Notes: generated by a model from the sequence alone, not told the origin. DNA of 64,000 nucleotides from JANMJD01 sp963847945 (GCA_963847945.1 CAWKBX010000017.1:1-64000), one strand, 5' to 3'; positions 53,776 to 64,000 are shown, counted from the first letter of the stretch. Numbers and translations: made by a program.

Positions 53776-54443
53776 CTGTCGTCGATCTCCGAGATGCCGT
53801 GGTCGTGCTCGGCGCGTTCCCGGCCCTGGCCGGCGCGACGTTTACCGTTGAGCGGGGCACGATCGTGCTCCTCGAAGGACCCAACGGCGCCGGAAAGACG
53901 ACGTTGTTGCGGTTGTGCGCCGGACTGGTGCCCCTCGCTCGGGGCGAGGCATCGATTTTGGGATGTGATCTGCGGACCGATCGGGTGTCGTTGCGCCGCC
54001 GGGTCGGTCTGCTCGGCCACGCCAACGGGCTGTACAGCGACCTGACCGTTGCCCAGAACGTCACCTTCTGGGGCCGCACAGTCGGTGCTTCCGACACCGA
54101 ACTCGCCGCGGCCCTCGACCGACTGGGCCTCTCGGGCCGACTCGCCGACCTGCCGGTCGGGCGGTGCTCGGCCGGCCAACGTCGCCGGACGGCCCTCGCC
54201 TGTCTGGTCGCCCGGCGCGCCGAGTTGTGGTTGCTCGACGAGCCTCACGCCGGCCTCGACGCGGCCGGTCGGGACGAACTCGATGCCGTGCTGCGCGAGG
54301 CGGCATCGGCGGGGGCCACGGTGATCGTCGCCTCACACGAACGGGAGCGGGCCGGGGCGTTGGCCGACCGAGTCGTCTCGGTGATCGCGGGTCAGGTGAC
54401 GGAGCGCCTGGCCTCCGACGACGGCATCGGTGACCAGCCATGA
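53769..54443 (+). CDS. ccmA: Heme exporter ATP-binding protein CcmA
   Basis: The 224-residue ABC ATPase has Walker A (GPNGAGKTTLLR), the GLLGHANGLYSDLTV segment typical of CcmA, a CSAGQRRRTALA signature and Walker B (LWLLDEPHAGLDAAG). With CcmB it powers release of holo-CcmE in System I cytochrome c maturation. It is the first gene of the ccm operon, with an ATGA overlap to ccmB. Confidence 0.9.
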   Translation: MTPVVDLRDAVVVLGAFPALAGATFTVERGTIVLLEGPNGAGKTTLLRLCAGLVPLARGEASILGCDLRTDRVSLRRRVGLLGHANGLYSDLTVAQNVTFWGRTVGASDTELAAALDRLGLSGRLADLPVGRCSAGQRRRTALACLVARRAELWLLDEPHAGLDAAGRDELDAVLREAASAGATVIVASHERERAGALADRVVSVIAGQVTERLASDDGIGDQP

Positions 54444-55149
54444 TGCTGATCGCTCGGCTGATCGCCGCCAAGGACCTGCGGGTCGAGTGGCGGTCTCGTG
54501 TGCTGCTCAACCAGGTGTTGCCGTTCGCCATGATCGTGTTGGTGCTGTTCGCCTTCGCCCTCGACAACGGCGGGGTGGTCAGCGACGGAACGACCACCCG
54601 GTCGATCACCGAATACGTCGCCCCGGGTCTCTTGTGGCTGGCGACGATGTTCAGCCTGCTGATCGTCGTCCAGCGGGCGTTTGCCATCGAAGCGGGCGAC
54701 GGGGCGCTGGATGCGCTGCGGGTGGCCGGAGTCGACCCGGCGGGCATCTTCCTCGGCAAGGCGTTGGCGATCGCCGTGCAACTGCTGGTGCTCGAAGTCG
54801 TGACCGCCCGGGGAGTGATCGTGCTCTACGACGCCCAGGTGCGGCTCGGTGGAGTGGTGTTGTTGGTCACGACGTTGGTGATGGCTACCTGCGGTCTCGC
54901 CGCGGTCGGTACGCTGTATGGCGGACTCACCGCCGGAGCCAAAGGCCGCGAAACCCTGCTTCCGCTGCTGCTGCTTCCGGTGGTGGCACCCGTACTCATC
55001 GGAGCAACACAAGGCCAGCGAAGCGGCCTTCGGGCACCGGGGGAACGGGTCTGACCGAAGGTTGGCCCTGGGTTGGCCTGCTTGCGGTGTTCGCCGCGGT
55101 GTTCATCGCCGTGGGAACAGTGGCCTTCGGGCCGCTGCTCGACGAATAG
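54440..55149 (+). CDS. ccmB: Heme exporter membrane protein CcmB, two frameshifts as read
   Basis: Six helices are expected. The first about 190 residues (MMLIARLIAAKDLRVEWRSR, YVAPGLLWLATMFSLLI, LLPLLLLPVVAPVLIGATQ) are in frame. Then ASEAAFG and GTGGTGLTEGWPWVGLL lie in the other two frames, ending at 55149. Removing single bases near 55011 and 55031 restores 235 residues, the usual CcmB length. As read, the last membrane helix is lost. This is probably a sequence error, because the rest of the operon appears complete. Confidence 0.85.
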
Positions 55150-55270
55150 AAGCCGATTTCGACGGAACGAATCTCATCGCTGCGTCGTTACCTGGTGGCA
55201 CACACAACGGCATAGTGACACGGCACGACGACATAGTTGACGGCAAAGCTGCCGGATGGAGACTCGGACG

Positions 55271-56052
55271 ATGGTGTCCACGACGACCGAACTGAGTGGC
55301 CCGGGACCGGGCGCCGCGCCGCGCCGCGGTCGGCGACCGCTACCTCGGCGAGCCGACGATTGGGGTTTGTGACCCTGGCGGGTCTGGTGTGGCTGGTGGT
55401 GTTCGGCCTCGTGTTCTCGCCGAGCGATGTGGTTCAGAACGACTCGGTGCGGATCATGTACATCCACGTCCCGTCGGCATGGCTCGCCTATCTGGCCTTC
55501 GTCGTGACCGGGGTGTGTTCGGCGGCGTATCTGTGGAAGCGCACCCGCTCGATCACGTGGGACCGCTTCGCGGGCGCGTCGGCCGAGGTCGGGGTGTTGT
55601 TCATGGCAATCACCCTGGTCACCGGGTCGCTGTGGGGATCGGTTACCTGGGGTCGCTACTGGGTGTGGGACGCCCGATTGACGACGACCGCCTTCTTGTT
55701 CGTCACCTACGTCGGCTATCTCGCGGTACGTCGTCTGGGTGGCTCGCATGAGGCCCGCGCCCGCCGCTCGGCGGTATTGGCGCTGCTGGCGATGCTCGAG
55801 ATTCCACTGGTCCACTTCAGCGTGGTGCTCTGGCGGCCGCTGCACCAGCAGGCGTCGGTGGCCAACCCGCAGGCCGATGTCGAGCTCGACGGGTTGATGC
55901 TGTTCAGCCTGTTCGTCGGCATTATCGCCTTCACATTGCTCTATGCCTGGTTGGTGATCCACCGTCAGCGCGTCCACGCGATGGAGGACGCCGTCGAGGC
56001 CCGTGGGCTCGACGCCGCGTTGGCCGAGCGTCGTCAAGAAGGTGCGTCATGA
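55271..56052 (+). CDS. ccmC: Cytochrome c biogenesis protein CcmC, one frameshift as read
   Basis: Six helices with the tryptophan-rich heme-binding motif WGSVTWGRYWVWDARLT and flanking histidines (IHVPSAW; VHFSVVLWRPLH) define CcmC, which loads heme onto CcmE. ATG at 55271 opens MVSTTTELSGPG but hits TGA after the GGGG run at 55362-55365. Adding one G there joins ADDWG to FVTLAGLVW, giving 260 residues. A TTG start at 55237 in the downstream frame is the only uninterrupted alternative. It overlaps ccmD by 4 bases. Confidence 0.85.
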
Positions 56053-56183
56053 AACACGCCGGTGAGATCTTCGGAAGTTATGGCGTGACGCTGGGGGCGA
56101 TTGGTGCCTACTCCTGGTGGATGCTGCGCCGTGGTCGTCGCCTGGCCGCCCAGGTTCGTGACGAGGATCGTCCGTGGACCTGA
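56049..56183 (+). CDS. ccmD: Heme exporter protein CcmD
   Basis: The 44-residue protein has one membrane helix (GVTLGAIGAYSWWMLRRGRR) followed by a basic end, exactly the size and layout of CcmD, which holds CcmC and CcmE with CcmAB. ATG overlaps the ccmC stop (ATGA); the end overlaps ccmE by 10 bases. It is easily missed because of its size. Confidence 0.85.
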   Translation: MKHAGEIFGSYGVTLGAIGAYSWWMLRRGRRLAAQVRDEDRPWT

Positions 56184-56674
56184 CGCCGCGCACCACGACA
56201 ACAACCGAAGCGCCGATCGCCAAGCCCAAGAAACGGTGGGGGGCATGGCTGGTCCTTGCCGTCGTGCTCGTCGGCGGGGGATTGGTGGTCACCAAATTCC
56301 TCACCTCGGCGATCGACTACTACTGCAACGCGGATGAGGTCGGCGTGGCCGACAAGTGCTCGGGCGACCGTCGCATGCGGGTGCAGGGCGCGGTCGAGCA
56401 GGGCTCGCTCAAGGAGAGCCCGGCCGGGGTCGTCGGATTCATGATCAGTTTCAATGGGGTTTCCATACCCGTCGATTACGCCAACGGCGCGGTCGTTCCC
56501 GACCTGTTCCAGGAGTGCATCCCCGTCGTCGTTGCCGGGCAACTCGAAGGTGGCATGTTGATCGGCAGTTCGGTCGAGGTGAAGCATTCGAATGAGTACG
56601 TTGCGGCGAATCCCGACCGGGTGAATGAGACCGAAAGCAATGCGTGCACGGTGAAGGCCGCCACCGCCGGATGA
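56174..56674 (+). CDS. ccmE: Cytochrome c heme chaperone CcmE
   Basis: The 166-residue protein has an N-terminal membrane anchor (LVLAVVLVGGGLVV), an OB-fold domain and the heme-attachment region VKHSNEYVAANP, with the His and following Tyr conserved. An unusual pair of cysteines (YYCNADEVGVADKC) occupies the segment that is usually YYSPSE-like. GTG at 56174. It carries heme from CcmC to CcmF. Confidence 0.88.
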   Translation: MDLTPRTTTTTEAPIAKPKKRWGAWLVLAVVLVGGGLVVTKFLTSAIDYYCNADEVGVADKCSGDRRMRVQGAVEQGSLKESPAGVVGFMISFNGVSIPVDYANGAVVPDLFQECIPVVVAGQLEGGMLIGSSVEVKHSNEYVAANPDRVNETESNACTVKAATAG

Positions 56675-56684
56675 CGCTCACCGG

Positions 56685-58700
56685 ATGATGATCGCCAGCC
56701 TCAACGGAAACCTCGGTACCGGGGCGCTGCTCGTCGGCACGATCGCCTCGATCTTCGGGGCGCTCGGCCTGATCGCCGGGGTCCGCCGCAACGACTCCAA
56801 GATGATCGTCGCCGGTTCCCGCTATGTGTGGGTGACCCTTTTGGCCGCCGTAGCCGCGTTCACGATCATGGAGAAGGCCCTGATCACCAGGGATTTCTCG
56901 TTGTTGTATGTGCAGAACGTCGGCTCGGCGGCCACCCCGGCGATGTACAACTTCACCGCCCTCTGGACGGCGCTCGAGGGCTCGCTCCTCCTGTGGTTGC
57001 TCGTCCTCGCCGGCTACTCCGGCGCGGTAGCGTGGAAGTACCGGGCGCGGCGCAGCGACCCGCTCGTGGCCTGGGCACTGGCGACGCTGATGCTCATCTC
57101 GTTGTTCTTCTTCTCGCTGACCCTGTTCACCTCGAATCCGTTCGAAGCCGGTCCCGCGGGGGTAACGACGGGGCGTGGCCCGAATCAGCTGCTCCAGAAC
57201 CACGTGCTCGTGCTTTTCCATCCGCCGACGCTGTATCTCGGGTACGTCGGGATGAGCGTGCCTTTCGCCTTCGCCATCGCAGCCCTGGTCACCGGTCGTG
57301 TCGGCGAGGGGTGGCTGGCCGAAACCCGCCGCTGGACGCTGTTCGCCTGGGGATTCCTGACGATCGGCATTCTGCTCGGCGGCTGGTGGTCGTACGAAGT
57401 CCTCGGTTGGGGTGGGGTGTGGGGCTGGGACCCGGTGGAGAACGCCAGCCTGCTCCCGTGGCTCACCGGCACCGCCTACGTCCATTCGGTGCTCGTGCAG
57501 GAACGCCGCGGCATGTTGCGGGTGTGGAACCTGTCGCTGCTGGTCGCCACATTCTCACTGACGATTCTGGGGACGTTCCTCACCCGTTCAGGCGTGTTGC
57601 GCAGCGTGCATGCGTTCAGCGAGTCAGGAATCGGGCCGTACCTACTCGGGTTCTTCGGGGTGATCGTGGCGGTCTCGCTCGGGCTGATCGCCTGGCGCGG
57701 CGATCGACTGCGGGCCCCGGGCACGATGGACTCGCCGTTGTCGCGCGAGGCGCGTTTCTGGCCAACAACCTGGTGTTTTCGCTGTTCGCCTTCATCGTGC
57801 TGCTCGGAACGGTCTTCCCGCTGGTGGTGCAGGCCGTACAAGATCGCGACATCAAGGTCGGCGCGCCGTTCTTCGACAAGATGGGCATCCCGATCGGCAT
57901 CACCCTGCTGTTCCTGATGGCCGTCGCCCCAGTGTTGCCATGGCGCAAGGCATCGACCGAACTGCTCTCGCAGCGGCTGTACTGGCCGGCGTGGTGCGGC
58001 GTCGGGGCGATCGCCGTGGCCGTCGTGACGGGGGCCGGCGGACTCTCGCCGTTGATCGCTTTCGGGCTCGGCGGGTTCGCCGCAGGGGCCGCCGGTCGGC
58101 AACTGGTACTTGCCACCCGTCGTCAGGGCTTGCGCGGGCTGATCGGGCGGGCGAATGGCGGAATGATCGTCCACCTCGGGGTGATCTTCATCGCCGTCGC
58201 GCTCGTGGCGTCGAACTCGTACTCGCGCACCCAGCACTTCGTGTTGGACGCCGGGGAGTCGGTCAGCTTCGCCGGGCATCGCTTCACCTACACGGGGGCC
58301 GAGAAGTTCGACACCGAGGTGCGGTTCGGGACGCAGGTCTTCGTGCAGGTCGACGATGGTGCGGCGCTGGCTCCGTCGGTCGCCACGTACAAGGGCCGAG
58401 GCCAACCGGCGGGCAAACCATCGGTGCGCACCGGCCCGTTCCGCGACATCTACATCACCCTCGATAAGCCGATCCCCAAGACCTCGGCCGATCCGACGGG
58501 CATCACCATCTCGATCAAGCCGATGATGGTCTGGATGTGGATCGGCGGTGGTTTGATGGCCCTGGGCACCGTGTTCTCGGCGTTCCCCGGTCGACGTCGC
58601 CGCCCGACCGACGCCACCTCGGCTCCCGTGTCACCAACTCGTGACTCTCAACAGGCTCCGGTACCGCCCCTGCTCACACATACGTTGTCGGGAGGCACAG

Positions 58701-58708
<8 letters not shown>
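56685..58708 (+). CDS. ccmF: Cytochrome c heme lyase CcmF, one frameshift as read
   Basis: The large membrane protein (about 674 residues if repaired) has the WWD heme-handling motif (GGVWGWDPVENASLLPWL) and conserved histidines (FHPPTLYLGY; GTAYVHS). The frame breaks at a GG run (57749-57750). Adding one G there joins SPLSRE to GAFLANNLVFSLFAF, the normal CcmF sequence. It ligates heme to apocytochromes with CcmH. It lies 10 bases after ccmE and overlaps ccmG by 8. Confidence 0.88.
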
Positions 58709-59320
<612 letters not shown>

Positions 59321-59324
<4 letters not shown>

Positions 59325-59688
59325 CCGGTCCTGCACGGGGGCTGCGCCCCCGAACCCCGTCGTCGCCAGGCTCGCTGGCGCTCGCGCTGTCGACCGGTCA
59401 CGAGCAGAGCTCATGACCGGTCTCACCCGGGGGCTGCGCCCCCGAACCCCGTCGTCGCCAGGCTCGCTGGCGCTCGCGCTGTCGACCGGTCACGAGCAGA
59501 GCTCATGACCGGTCTCACCCGGGGGCTGCGCCCCCGAACCCCGTCGTCGCCAGGCTCGCTGGCGCTCGCGCTGTCGACCGGTCACGAGCAGAGCTCATGA
59601 CCGTTCTCACCCGGGGGCTGCGCCCCCGAACCCCGTCGTCGCCAGGCTCGCTGGCGCTCGCGCTGTCGACCGGTCACGAGCAGAGCTC
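59321..59688 (+). repeat. Four tandem 92-bp repeats between ccmG and ccmH
   Basis: Units start at 59321, 59413, 59505 and 59597 with exact 92-base period; copies 2-4 are almost identical. Each starts with ATGACCG, the same bases that begin ccmH at 59689. Each contains a GC-rich hairpin (CGGGGGC / GCCCCCG, loop TGC), a CGCTGG..CGCTCG region and GACCGGTC-like palindromes. No protein is supported, because 92 is not a multiple of 3 and stops occur in each unit. It occupies the whole ccmG-ccmH gap. Confidence 0.95.
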
Positions 59689-60177
59689 ATGACCGTTCGC
59701 CGCGCCGGGTGGTTGGTGATGGCGTGTGCCGTTGCGGCGATGTTGGCGGTCGGGGTGAGCCGAGCCGGTCAGCCTCGCACGGCCGATCAACGTGAGTTGG
59801 CAATCGCCAAGCAGCTCGCCTGCCCGGTCTGCGACGGGGAGAGCGTCGCCGAATCGCAGGCGGCATCGGCGGTGCAGATCCGCGGTCGGATCAAGGATCT
59901 GGTCGATGCCGGTCAGCTCTCGGATACCGAGATCGCCGAGACGATTGATGCCGCCTACCAGGACGATCTTGCCCTGTCGCCGTCGGGATCAGGCATCGAC
60001 GCACTGGCGTGGGCCCTTCCCGCCGTTGTCGCCGTCGTTGCCATCGCGGGGCTGATCGCCGCTTTCGGTCGCTGGCGTCGGGCCGCAGTATCGCTCGTTT
60101 CCGACTCGGACCGCGACATCGTCGCCCGAGCCCTTGCCGACGCGGCGACCGCTCAGGAGCCTACGAGTGAACCCTGA
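59689..60177 (+). CDS. ccmH: Cytochrome c biogenesis protein CcmH
   Basis: The 162-residue protein has a signal helix and the LACPVCDGESVAESQA motif (the CcmH CxxC) at about residue 45. A C-terminal membrane helix (WALPAVVAVVAIAGLIAAFG) follows. It is a thiol partner of CcmG and CcmF. The start ATG is the last copy of the repeated ATGACCG. It overlaps the next gene by 11 bases. Confidence 0.88.
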   Translation: MTVRRAGWLVMACAVAAMLAVGVSRAGQPRTADQRELAIAKQLACPVCDGESVAESQAASAVQIRGRIKDLVDAGQLSDTEIAETIDAAYQDDLALSPSGSGIDALAWALPAVVAVVAIAGLIAAFGRWRRAAVSLVSDSDRDIVARALADAATAQEPTSEP

Positions 60178-60934
60178 TCGCCTGGCCGAGTTGGAACAGG
60201 AACGCGACTTCTTGCTGCGATCACTCGCCGACCTCGAACGCGAACACGACGCGGGCGATATTGACGCCGGCGACTACACCACGCTGAAGGACGACTACAC
60301 GGCGCGGGCCGCCGTGGTGTTGCGGGCCATCAACGACGGACACGCCGCCCGTCCTGCTCGTCGACCGCGCGACCGAGGCCGGCTGTTGCTGGCCATCGCA
60401 GCGACGGCCGTGCTTGCCGTGGTTGCCGGATGGCTGCTGGCTCGTTCGACGACCGATCGGCGGCCCGGCGATGTGATCACCGGTGGCGGTCCGTCGGCCC
60501 CCGATGGCACCGACCCGGCGAGTTTGATGGTCCAGGCCCGCTCGACGATGGCCACCGACCCGTTGGCCGCCCTGCAACTTTTCGATCGTGTGCTGGCGGC
60601 AGAGCCTGCCAACGTCGAGGCGTTGACGTATCGCGGCTGGTCAGCGCTGTTTCCTGCGTTCGGTCTCCCCGATGGCGAATCGCGAGACGTGCTGGTGGCC
60701 TCGGCGGCGAAGTTCCTCGACGAAGCACGCGCCGCCGATCCGACCTACGTCGATGCCCAGTGTTTCACGGCGATTCTCAAGTTCCGGTTCCAAGGTGATG
60801 CGGCCGCCGCCAAGGGCCCCTACGACCGCTGTATCGCCGGTGACCTGCCGAGTTCCGTGGCCGCCTTCGTCGGCGCTCTGGGGTCGAGCATCGACGAGGC
60901 CCTCGCCTCGCCGACAACCACGCCCGCAGGCTGA
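60167..60934 (+). CDS. CcmI-like membrane protein with TPR-like region
   Basis: In this 255-residue protein the first 60 residues are a helical cytoplasmic hairpin (LEQERDFLLRSLADLEREHD), followed by a membrane helix (LLLAIAATAVLAVVAGWLLA). An extracytoplasmic domain with a TPR-like repeat (LFDRVLAAEPANVEALTYRG, then DEARAADPTYVDA) comes last. Position after ccmH and this layout match CcmI, which hands apocytochrome to the lyase. GTG at 60167. Similarity is structural, so I leave the symbol empty. Confidence 0.65.
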   Translation: MNPDRLAELEQERDFLLRSLADLEREHDAGDIDAGDYTTLKDDYTARAAVVLRAINDGHAARPARRPRDRGRLLLAIAATAVLAVVAGWLLARSTTDRRPGDVITGGGPSAPDGTDPASLMVQARSTMATDPLAALQLFDRVLAAEPANVEALTYRGWSALFPAFGLPDGESRDVLVASAAKFLDEARAADPTYVDAQCFTAILKFRFQGDAAAAKGPYDRCIAGDLPSSVAAFVGALGSSIDEALASPTTTPAG

Positions 60935-60959
60935 CTACGACGTCAGGGTGCCTACGACG

Positions 60960-61463
60960 TCAGCTGGGCGGGGGCCAGGACCAGGCGCGCACGACGGATT
61001 GCTCGGTATCGGTGCCCGACCGTTGCAAGATCCACGTCGAGCACTTTTCCCAGCGGGGGGTTCCCATGAGGGCAACCCCCCGGCGATCGAGTCCGCCGAT
61101 GAGATCGGGGATCACGTCGCCGTGGCTGCAGAGCACCGAACCGGCCGGCAGGCCGAGCACGAGGTCGAGCACCGGCTCGAACGGCATCGACTCGCTCAAC
61201 CGCTCATCGGCCTCGATGGTGATCTGGCGGGAGGCGGCGAGCACGCCAGCGAGCGGCTGCAGCGTTTGGACGCAGCGCGTAAAGGGGCTGCTGAGCAGGC
61301 GACCGTCGCCGACCAGTGGTGCGAGCACGTCGGCGAGCGCCATCGATTGGGCAACTCCGGCGGCTGTCAATGGTCGGGGTCGATCATCGGAGGCCCAGGC
61401 GTTGCGCGACCCGGCTTTGGCGTGGCGCACCACGTAGACGACATTGTCGGTCGGCTGGGTCAT
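60960..61463 (-). CDS. SixA-like histidine phosphatase
   Basis: The 167-residue protein begins VVYVVRHAKAGSR (the RHG-type catalytic motif with His), then LLSSPFTRCVQTLQPLAG and VLCSHGDVIPDLIGG (second catalytic His). SixA and related proteins dephosphorylate phosphohistidine or small phosphoesters; the substrate is not known here. It is convergent with the ccm operon. Confidence 0.82.
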   Translation of the reverse strand: MTQPTDNVVYVVRHAKAGSRNAWASDDRPRPLTAAGVAQSMALADVLAPLVGDGRLLSSPFTRCVQTLQPLAGVLAASRQITIEADERLSESMPFEPVLDLVLGLPAGSVLCSHGDVIPDLIGGLDRRGVALMGTPRWEKCSTWILQRSGTDTEQSVVRAWSWPPPS

Positions 61464-61467
61464 CTCC

Positions 61468-62233
61468 CTATTCCTCGCCGATCAGCCGACGATGGCGGTC
61501 GGTGAGTTGGCGGACCAGGACCAGAAAACACACCGCCGCGGCGAGATTCAACACACCGAGGATGACGGTTTGTGCGGCAGGAACGTCGTTCAGTTGGGCC
61601 GTGGCGAGGGGGCTGAGCCCGAAGCGAAACTTGCGGATCGTGAGCACCGCGCCGACGATCGGCGGGAAGGCATACAGCACCCACCACCCGGTCGTGATCG
61701 GTGAAACCTTCGCCTGCTTCCATGTGGTCTCGAACGGGGCGATGGTCGGGTCGGAGCCCTTCCACAGTTCGCGGCAACATCAGCCACGGAATCACCGAAA
61801 GGATCGGCGGACAAAACCACCCGGCAATCGCCCATCCCGGCGACCACGTCGCGCCCATCCGGCCGATCGACTCGTGGTTGCGGGCCATCCGAAACATCCA
61901 GATCATCGTCAGGATGCCAACGGTGATCGTCAGCGAGCCGCTGATCGTCGTCAGCAGCCCCTGCGTGCGAGTCGCGGCCAGGAAACGCTCCTCGGCGTTG
62001 TCGACATCGCCGACGATGAACTGGTGGGCGCGTCGCGCCGTTTCGAGGGTCACCGGAATCGACATCACGGAGAACGCCATGATGCCGACCAGGAAGATCT
62101 GCATACGCCGTGCGACTCGCCCGACGGGTGCCTTGATCTGGGCAGCCGGCGGTGGCGCACCGTACGAAGTCGGTGGCGGGGGTGGTGGCGGCGGTGGTGG
62201 CGGTGGGAGTGAAGGTGGCGGCAGCGCGCTCAT
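61468..62233 (-). CDS. DUF4328-type membrane protein, one frameshift as read
   Basis: The ATG at 62233 starts MSALPPPSLPPPP with a poly-proline segment, followed by several helices (MQIFLVGIMAFSVMSIPV, TISGSLTITVGILTMIWMF, WAIAGWFCPPILSVIPWLML). The normal DUF4328 continuation (RELWKGSDPTIAPFETTW, then TTGWWVLYAFPPIVGAVL) lies in another frame after about 61773; removing one base joins it, giving about 254 residues. Its function is not established. It is adjacent to and divergent from the molybdopterin-domain gene. Confidence 0.7.
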
Positions 62234-62351
62234 GTCGATGTGGAGAGTACCTTGGACACCGACCCCGCCGTCGGGCGCGACCGACCCCCCATCGAACGCG
62301 ACGGACACGAGTCCGTGAAACGCCTGGGTGATTGGGCGAGACTGACTCATC

Positions 62352-62963
62352 GTGAGCTTCTTTGACCGCAACCGAAAAGACCTGATCGCCAAGGGCTACG
62401 ACCCGGCGCGGCTCCCACCGGGCCAGTACCTCACCGACCGTTTCCCCGTTCTCCACGTCGGCGACGTGCCTCGGTACGCACCCGGTCAATGGGACTTGAC
62501 GATCTCCGGGCTGGTTGAGCGACCGTTCACCATCGGTCTCGACGAGTTGCGCGACCTGCCGGCCGTCACCCCCACCTTCGATATCCACTGCGTCACCAAG
62601 TGGTCGAAGTTCGACACGTCATGGACCGGGGTTCGGCTGCGTGACCTGCTGGAACGCGCCGGTGTGCGGCCCGAGGCGACCCACGTCGTCGAGCATGCCG
62701 AGTACGGCTACACGACCAATCTGCCGCTGGCCGACATCACCACCGATGAGGCGATCGTGGCCTTTGCCTACGAGGGCGAGGAGATCGAACCGGTGCACGG
62801 CGGCCCGGTTCGCATCGTCGTGCCGCACCTCTACTTCTGGAAGTCGGCCAAGTGGGTTCGGCGTCTGGAACTCCGCGCCGGTGACCTGCCGGGCTTCTGG
62901 GAGCAGAACGGCTACCACATGTACGGCGACCCGTTTGCCGAGCAGCGCTACTCGGGCCGGTAG
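62352..62963 (+). CDS. Sulfite-oxidase-fold (MsrP/YedY-like) protein, soluble
   Basis: The 203-residue oxidoreductase molybdopterin-binding domain protein has FPVLHVGDVP, LTISGLVERPF, FDIHCVTKWSKFDTSWTGV with the molybdenum-binding cysteine, and PLADITTDEAIVAFAYEGEEI. No Tat signal peptide is seen and no heme partner gene is nearby, unlike msrPQ. GTG at 62352. It probably is a cytoplasmic molybdoenzyme domain of unknown substrate. Confidence 0.8.
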   Translation: MSFFDRNRKDLIAKGYDPARLPPGQYLTDRFPVLHVGDVPRYAPGQWDLTISGLVERPFTIGLDELRDLPAVTPTFDIHCVTKWSKFDTSWTGVRLRDLLERAGVRPEATHVVEHAEYGYTTNLPLADITTDEAIVAFAYEGEEIEPVHGGPVRIVVPHLYFWKSAKWVRRLELRAGDLPGFWEQNGYHMYGDPFAEQRYSGR

Positions 62964-63068
62964 CTCGACCGGGTCCGTCGCTCGGCTGGGGCTCGTCGCT
63001 CGGCTCGGGTCCGTCGCTCGGCTGGGGCTCGTTGCGACCTTGGTGGGTCGCGCTGCTCGGGTCGTGGG

Positions 63069-63971
63069 CTACCGATGGCTGCGCCAGCGCTGGCGCAGCA
63101 TGGCCTCGATACGGGCGACCCGGGTGCGCGCCGGTGGGTGGCTGGCGAACAGGCGCTCATGCCAACGGACAGGCCGTTCGGCCAACCCGCTGGCCACGAA
63201 CCGCCGGAGCGCGGCGGCCAACTGCGGGCCAAACCCCATCGATACCGCCCGCCGGTCGGCTTGGAACTCGGCCCCCCGCCCAACGGCATTGCCGATTGCG
63301 TTCGACACCAGCACCCCGGCCAGAAAAATCCACGCGATCAGCGAGAACGTCGCGGCGATCAGTTTGCCGATACCCGTGAGGGCCGGTGACTCGGTGGCGA
63401 ACGTGTCGGTCGCGGCGCGGGCGATCGCCCGAAAAAGGAATCCCACGCGAGCCAGCACCAGCACGGGCAGGAGCAGCCACTGCGTGATGGTCAGGGCGAC
63501 GGTGTGCAGACCGAGGTGATGGCTCAACTCGTGGGCCAACACCCCGGCCAACTCCGGATCAGGCAACACCTCGACCGCGTACGAGGTCACGACGACCAGG
63601 TGGCCACCGCTGGCAAACGCGTTCAGCTCATCGGTATCGATGACGGCCAGCACGAACCGCTTGGCCGGAAGGTGGACCGCCTGGGTGACATCGCGCCACA
63701 CCGGGTAGAGCACGGCCTCCTCGGCGCGAGTCGGCCGACGGGCCCCGAGTAGTCGGGTGAGGACGAGTCGCTGCACCGGTCGGAAGAACAGCAGGATGCC
63801 CGCACCGAGGTAGACGACGGCGAACACCCAGAACTTGATCGTCCAGAACTGCTTGATCGGCAACCAGAACACGAACAGGGCGAGCAGCCAGATCGGGACC
63901 ACCGAGATCGCCGGAAACGCGGCCGTGACGGCGCTGGTCTCCACATGGCGCGACGGGGTTCGACGATTCAT
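63069..63971 (-). CDS. M48-family zinc metalloprotease
   Basis: The 300-residue protein has two N-terminal helices (WLLALFVFWLPIKQFWTI and FAVVYLGAGILLFF) and the zinc motif LAHELSHHLGLHT (HExxH). A further helix pair and the third ligand region EFQADRRAVSMG follow. Members (HtpX/Ste24-like) degrade membrane or misfolded proteins. ATG at 63971. The 62964-63068 gap to the previous gene holds short GTCGCTCGGCT repeats. Confidence 0.85.
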   Translation of the reverse strand: MNRRTPSRHVETSAVTAAFPAISVVPIWLLALFVFWLPIKQFWTIKFWVFAVVYLGAGILLFFRPVQRLVLTRLLGARRPTRAEEAVLYPVWRDVTQAVHLPAKRFVLAVIDTDELNAFASGGHLVVVTSYAVEVLPDPELAGVLAHELSHHLGLHTVALTITQWLLLPVLVLARVGFLFRAIARAATDTFATESPALTGIGKLIAATFSLIAWIFLAGVLVSNAIGNAVGRGAEFQADRRAVSMGFGPQLAAALRRFVASGLAERPVRWHERLFASHPPARTRVARIEAMLRQRWRSHR

Positions 63972-64000
63972 GGTGGTGTGAGCTTGCCCGATCCGCTCAT

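Noticed and set aside
62964..63068. Short GTCGCTCGGCT repeats as a regulatory array
   Set aside because: Only about three imperfect copies, in a small gap between convergent genes, so I judged them ordinary low-complexity sequence.

Overview
The window is high-GC DNA with dense, often 4-bp-overlapping genes and many GTG starts. It looks like a chromosomal segment of an actinobacterium. A complete System I cytochrome c maturation set (ccmA to ccmI) next to a class E sortase suggests a deep-branching group such as Acidimicrobiia rather than Streptomyces or Mycobacterium, which use System II; that placement is inference.

Layout. (1) 1-36555 is a large surface-polysaccharide locus. It holds three BY-kinase/chain-length co-polymerase paralogues (713-2399, 3517-5284, 11139-12875; the first two broken by frameshifts), two O-antigen-ligase/polymerase-like proteins (5572-6858, 15025-16551), a nucleotide-sugar dehydrogenase, a polysaccharide deacetylase, a PglD/NeuD-like acetyltransferase, a PglF/CapD-like 4,6-dehydratase, a DegT aminotransferase, a GT4 glycosyltransferase, a PglC-like initiating transferase, a low-molecular-weight tyrosine phosphatase, a Wzx-like flippase with a long tail, two thymidylate-kinase-like P-loop proteins, a sugar epimerase and two giant secreted PKD/DNRLRE repeat proteins. 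Together these could make, export, polymerise and modify a glycan started from a bacillosamine-type sugar. A decayed toxin-antitoxin patch lies at 9937-11006. (2) 36722-38494 carries xylose isomerase and a small HTH gene. (3) 38385-52301 is an integrative element of the actinomycete AICE type, about 13.9 kb, flanked by 43-bp direct repeats with one mismatch. It encodes a tyrosine integrase (frameshifted), two AlpA/Xis-like proteins, a RepA-like ATPase, an FtsK/TraB-like translocase, a rolling-circle Rep and an unusual phage-structural-like cargo gene. It is inserted at the 3' end of the sortase gene, whose reading frame the right repeat preserves. (4) 52255-60934 is the sortase, divergent from ccmABCDEFG-(4 x 92-bp repeat)-ccmHI. 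(5) 60960-63971 holds a SixA-like phosphatase, a DUF4328-type membrane protein, a sulfite-oxidase-fold protein and an M48 peptidase.

Many genes are interrupted by single-base indels, often in short homopolymers (BY-kinases 1 and 2, a toxin, PKD protein 1, integrase, ccmB, ccmC, ccmF, DUF4328). The breadth of this, including genes normally under strong selection, suggests sequencing or assembly error for at least some of them. I therefore report intended full-length coordinates and state where each frame breaks.

The most novel item is the AICE-like element using a sortase 3' end as its attachment site. It appears to exchange the C-terminal tail of a convergent HTH gene on integration, and it has recognisable candidate integrase arm sites and origin signals.
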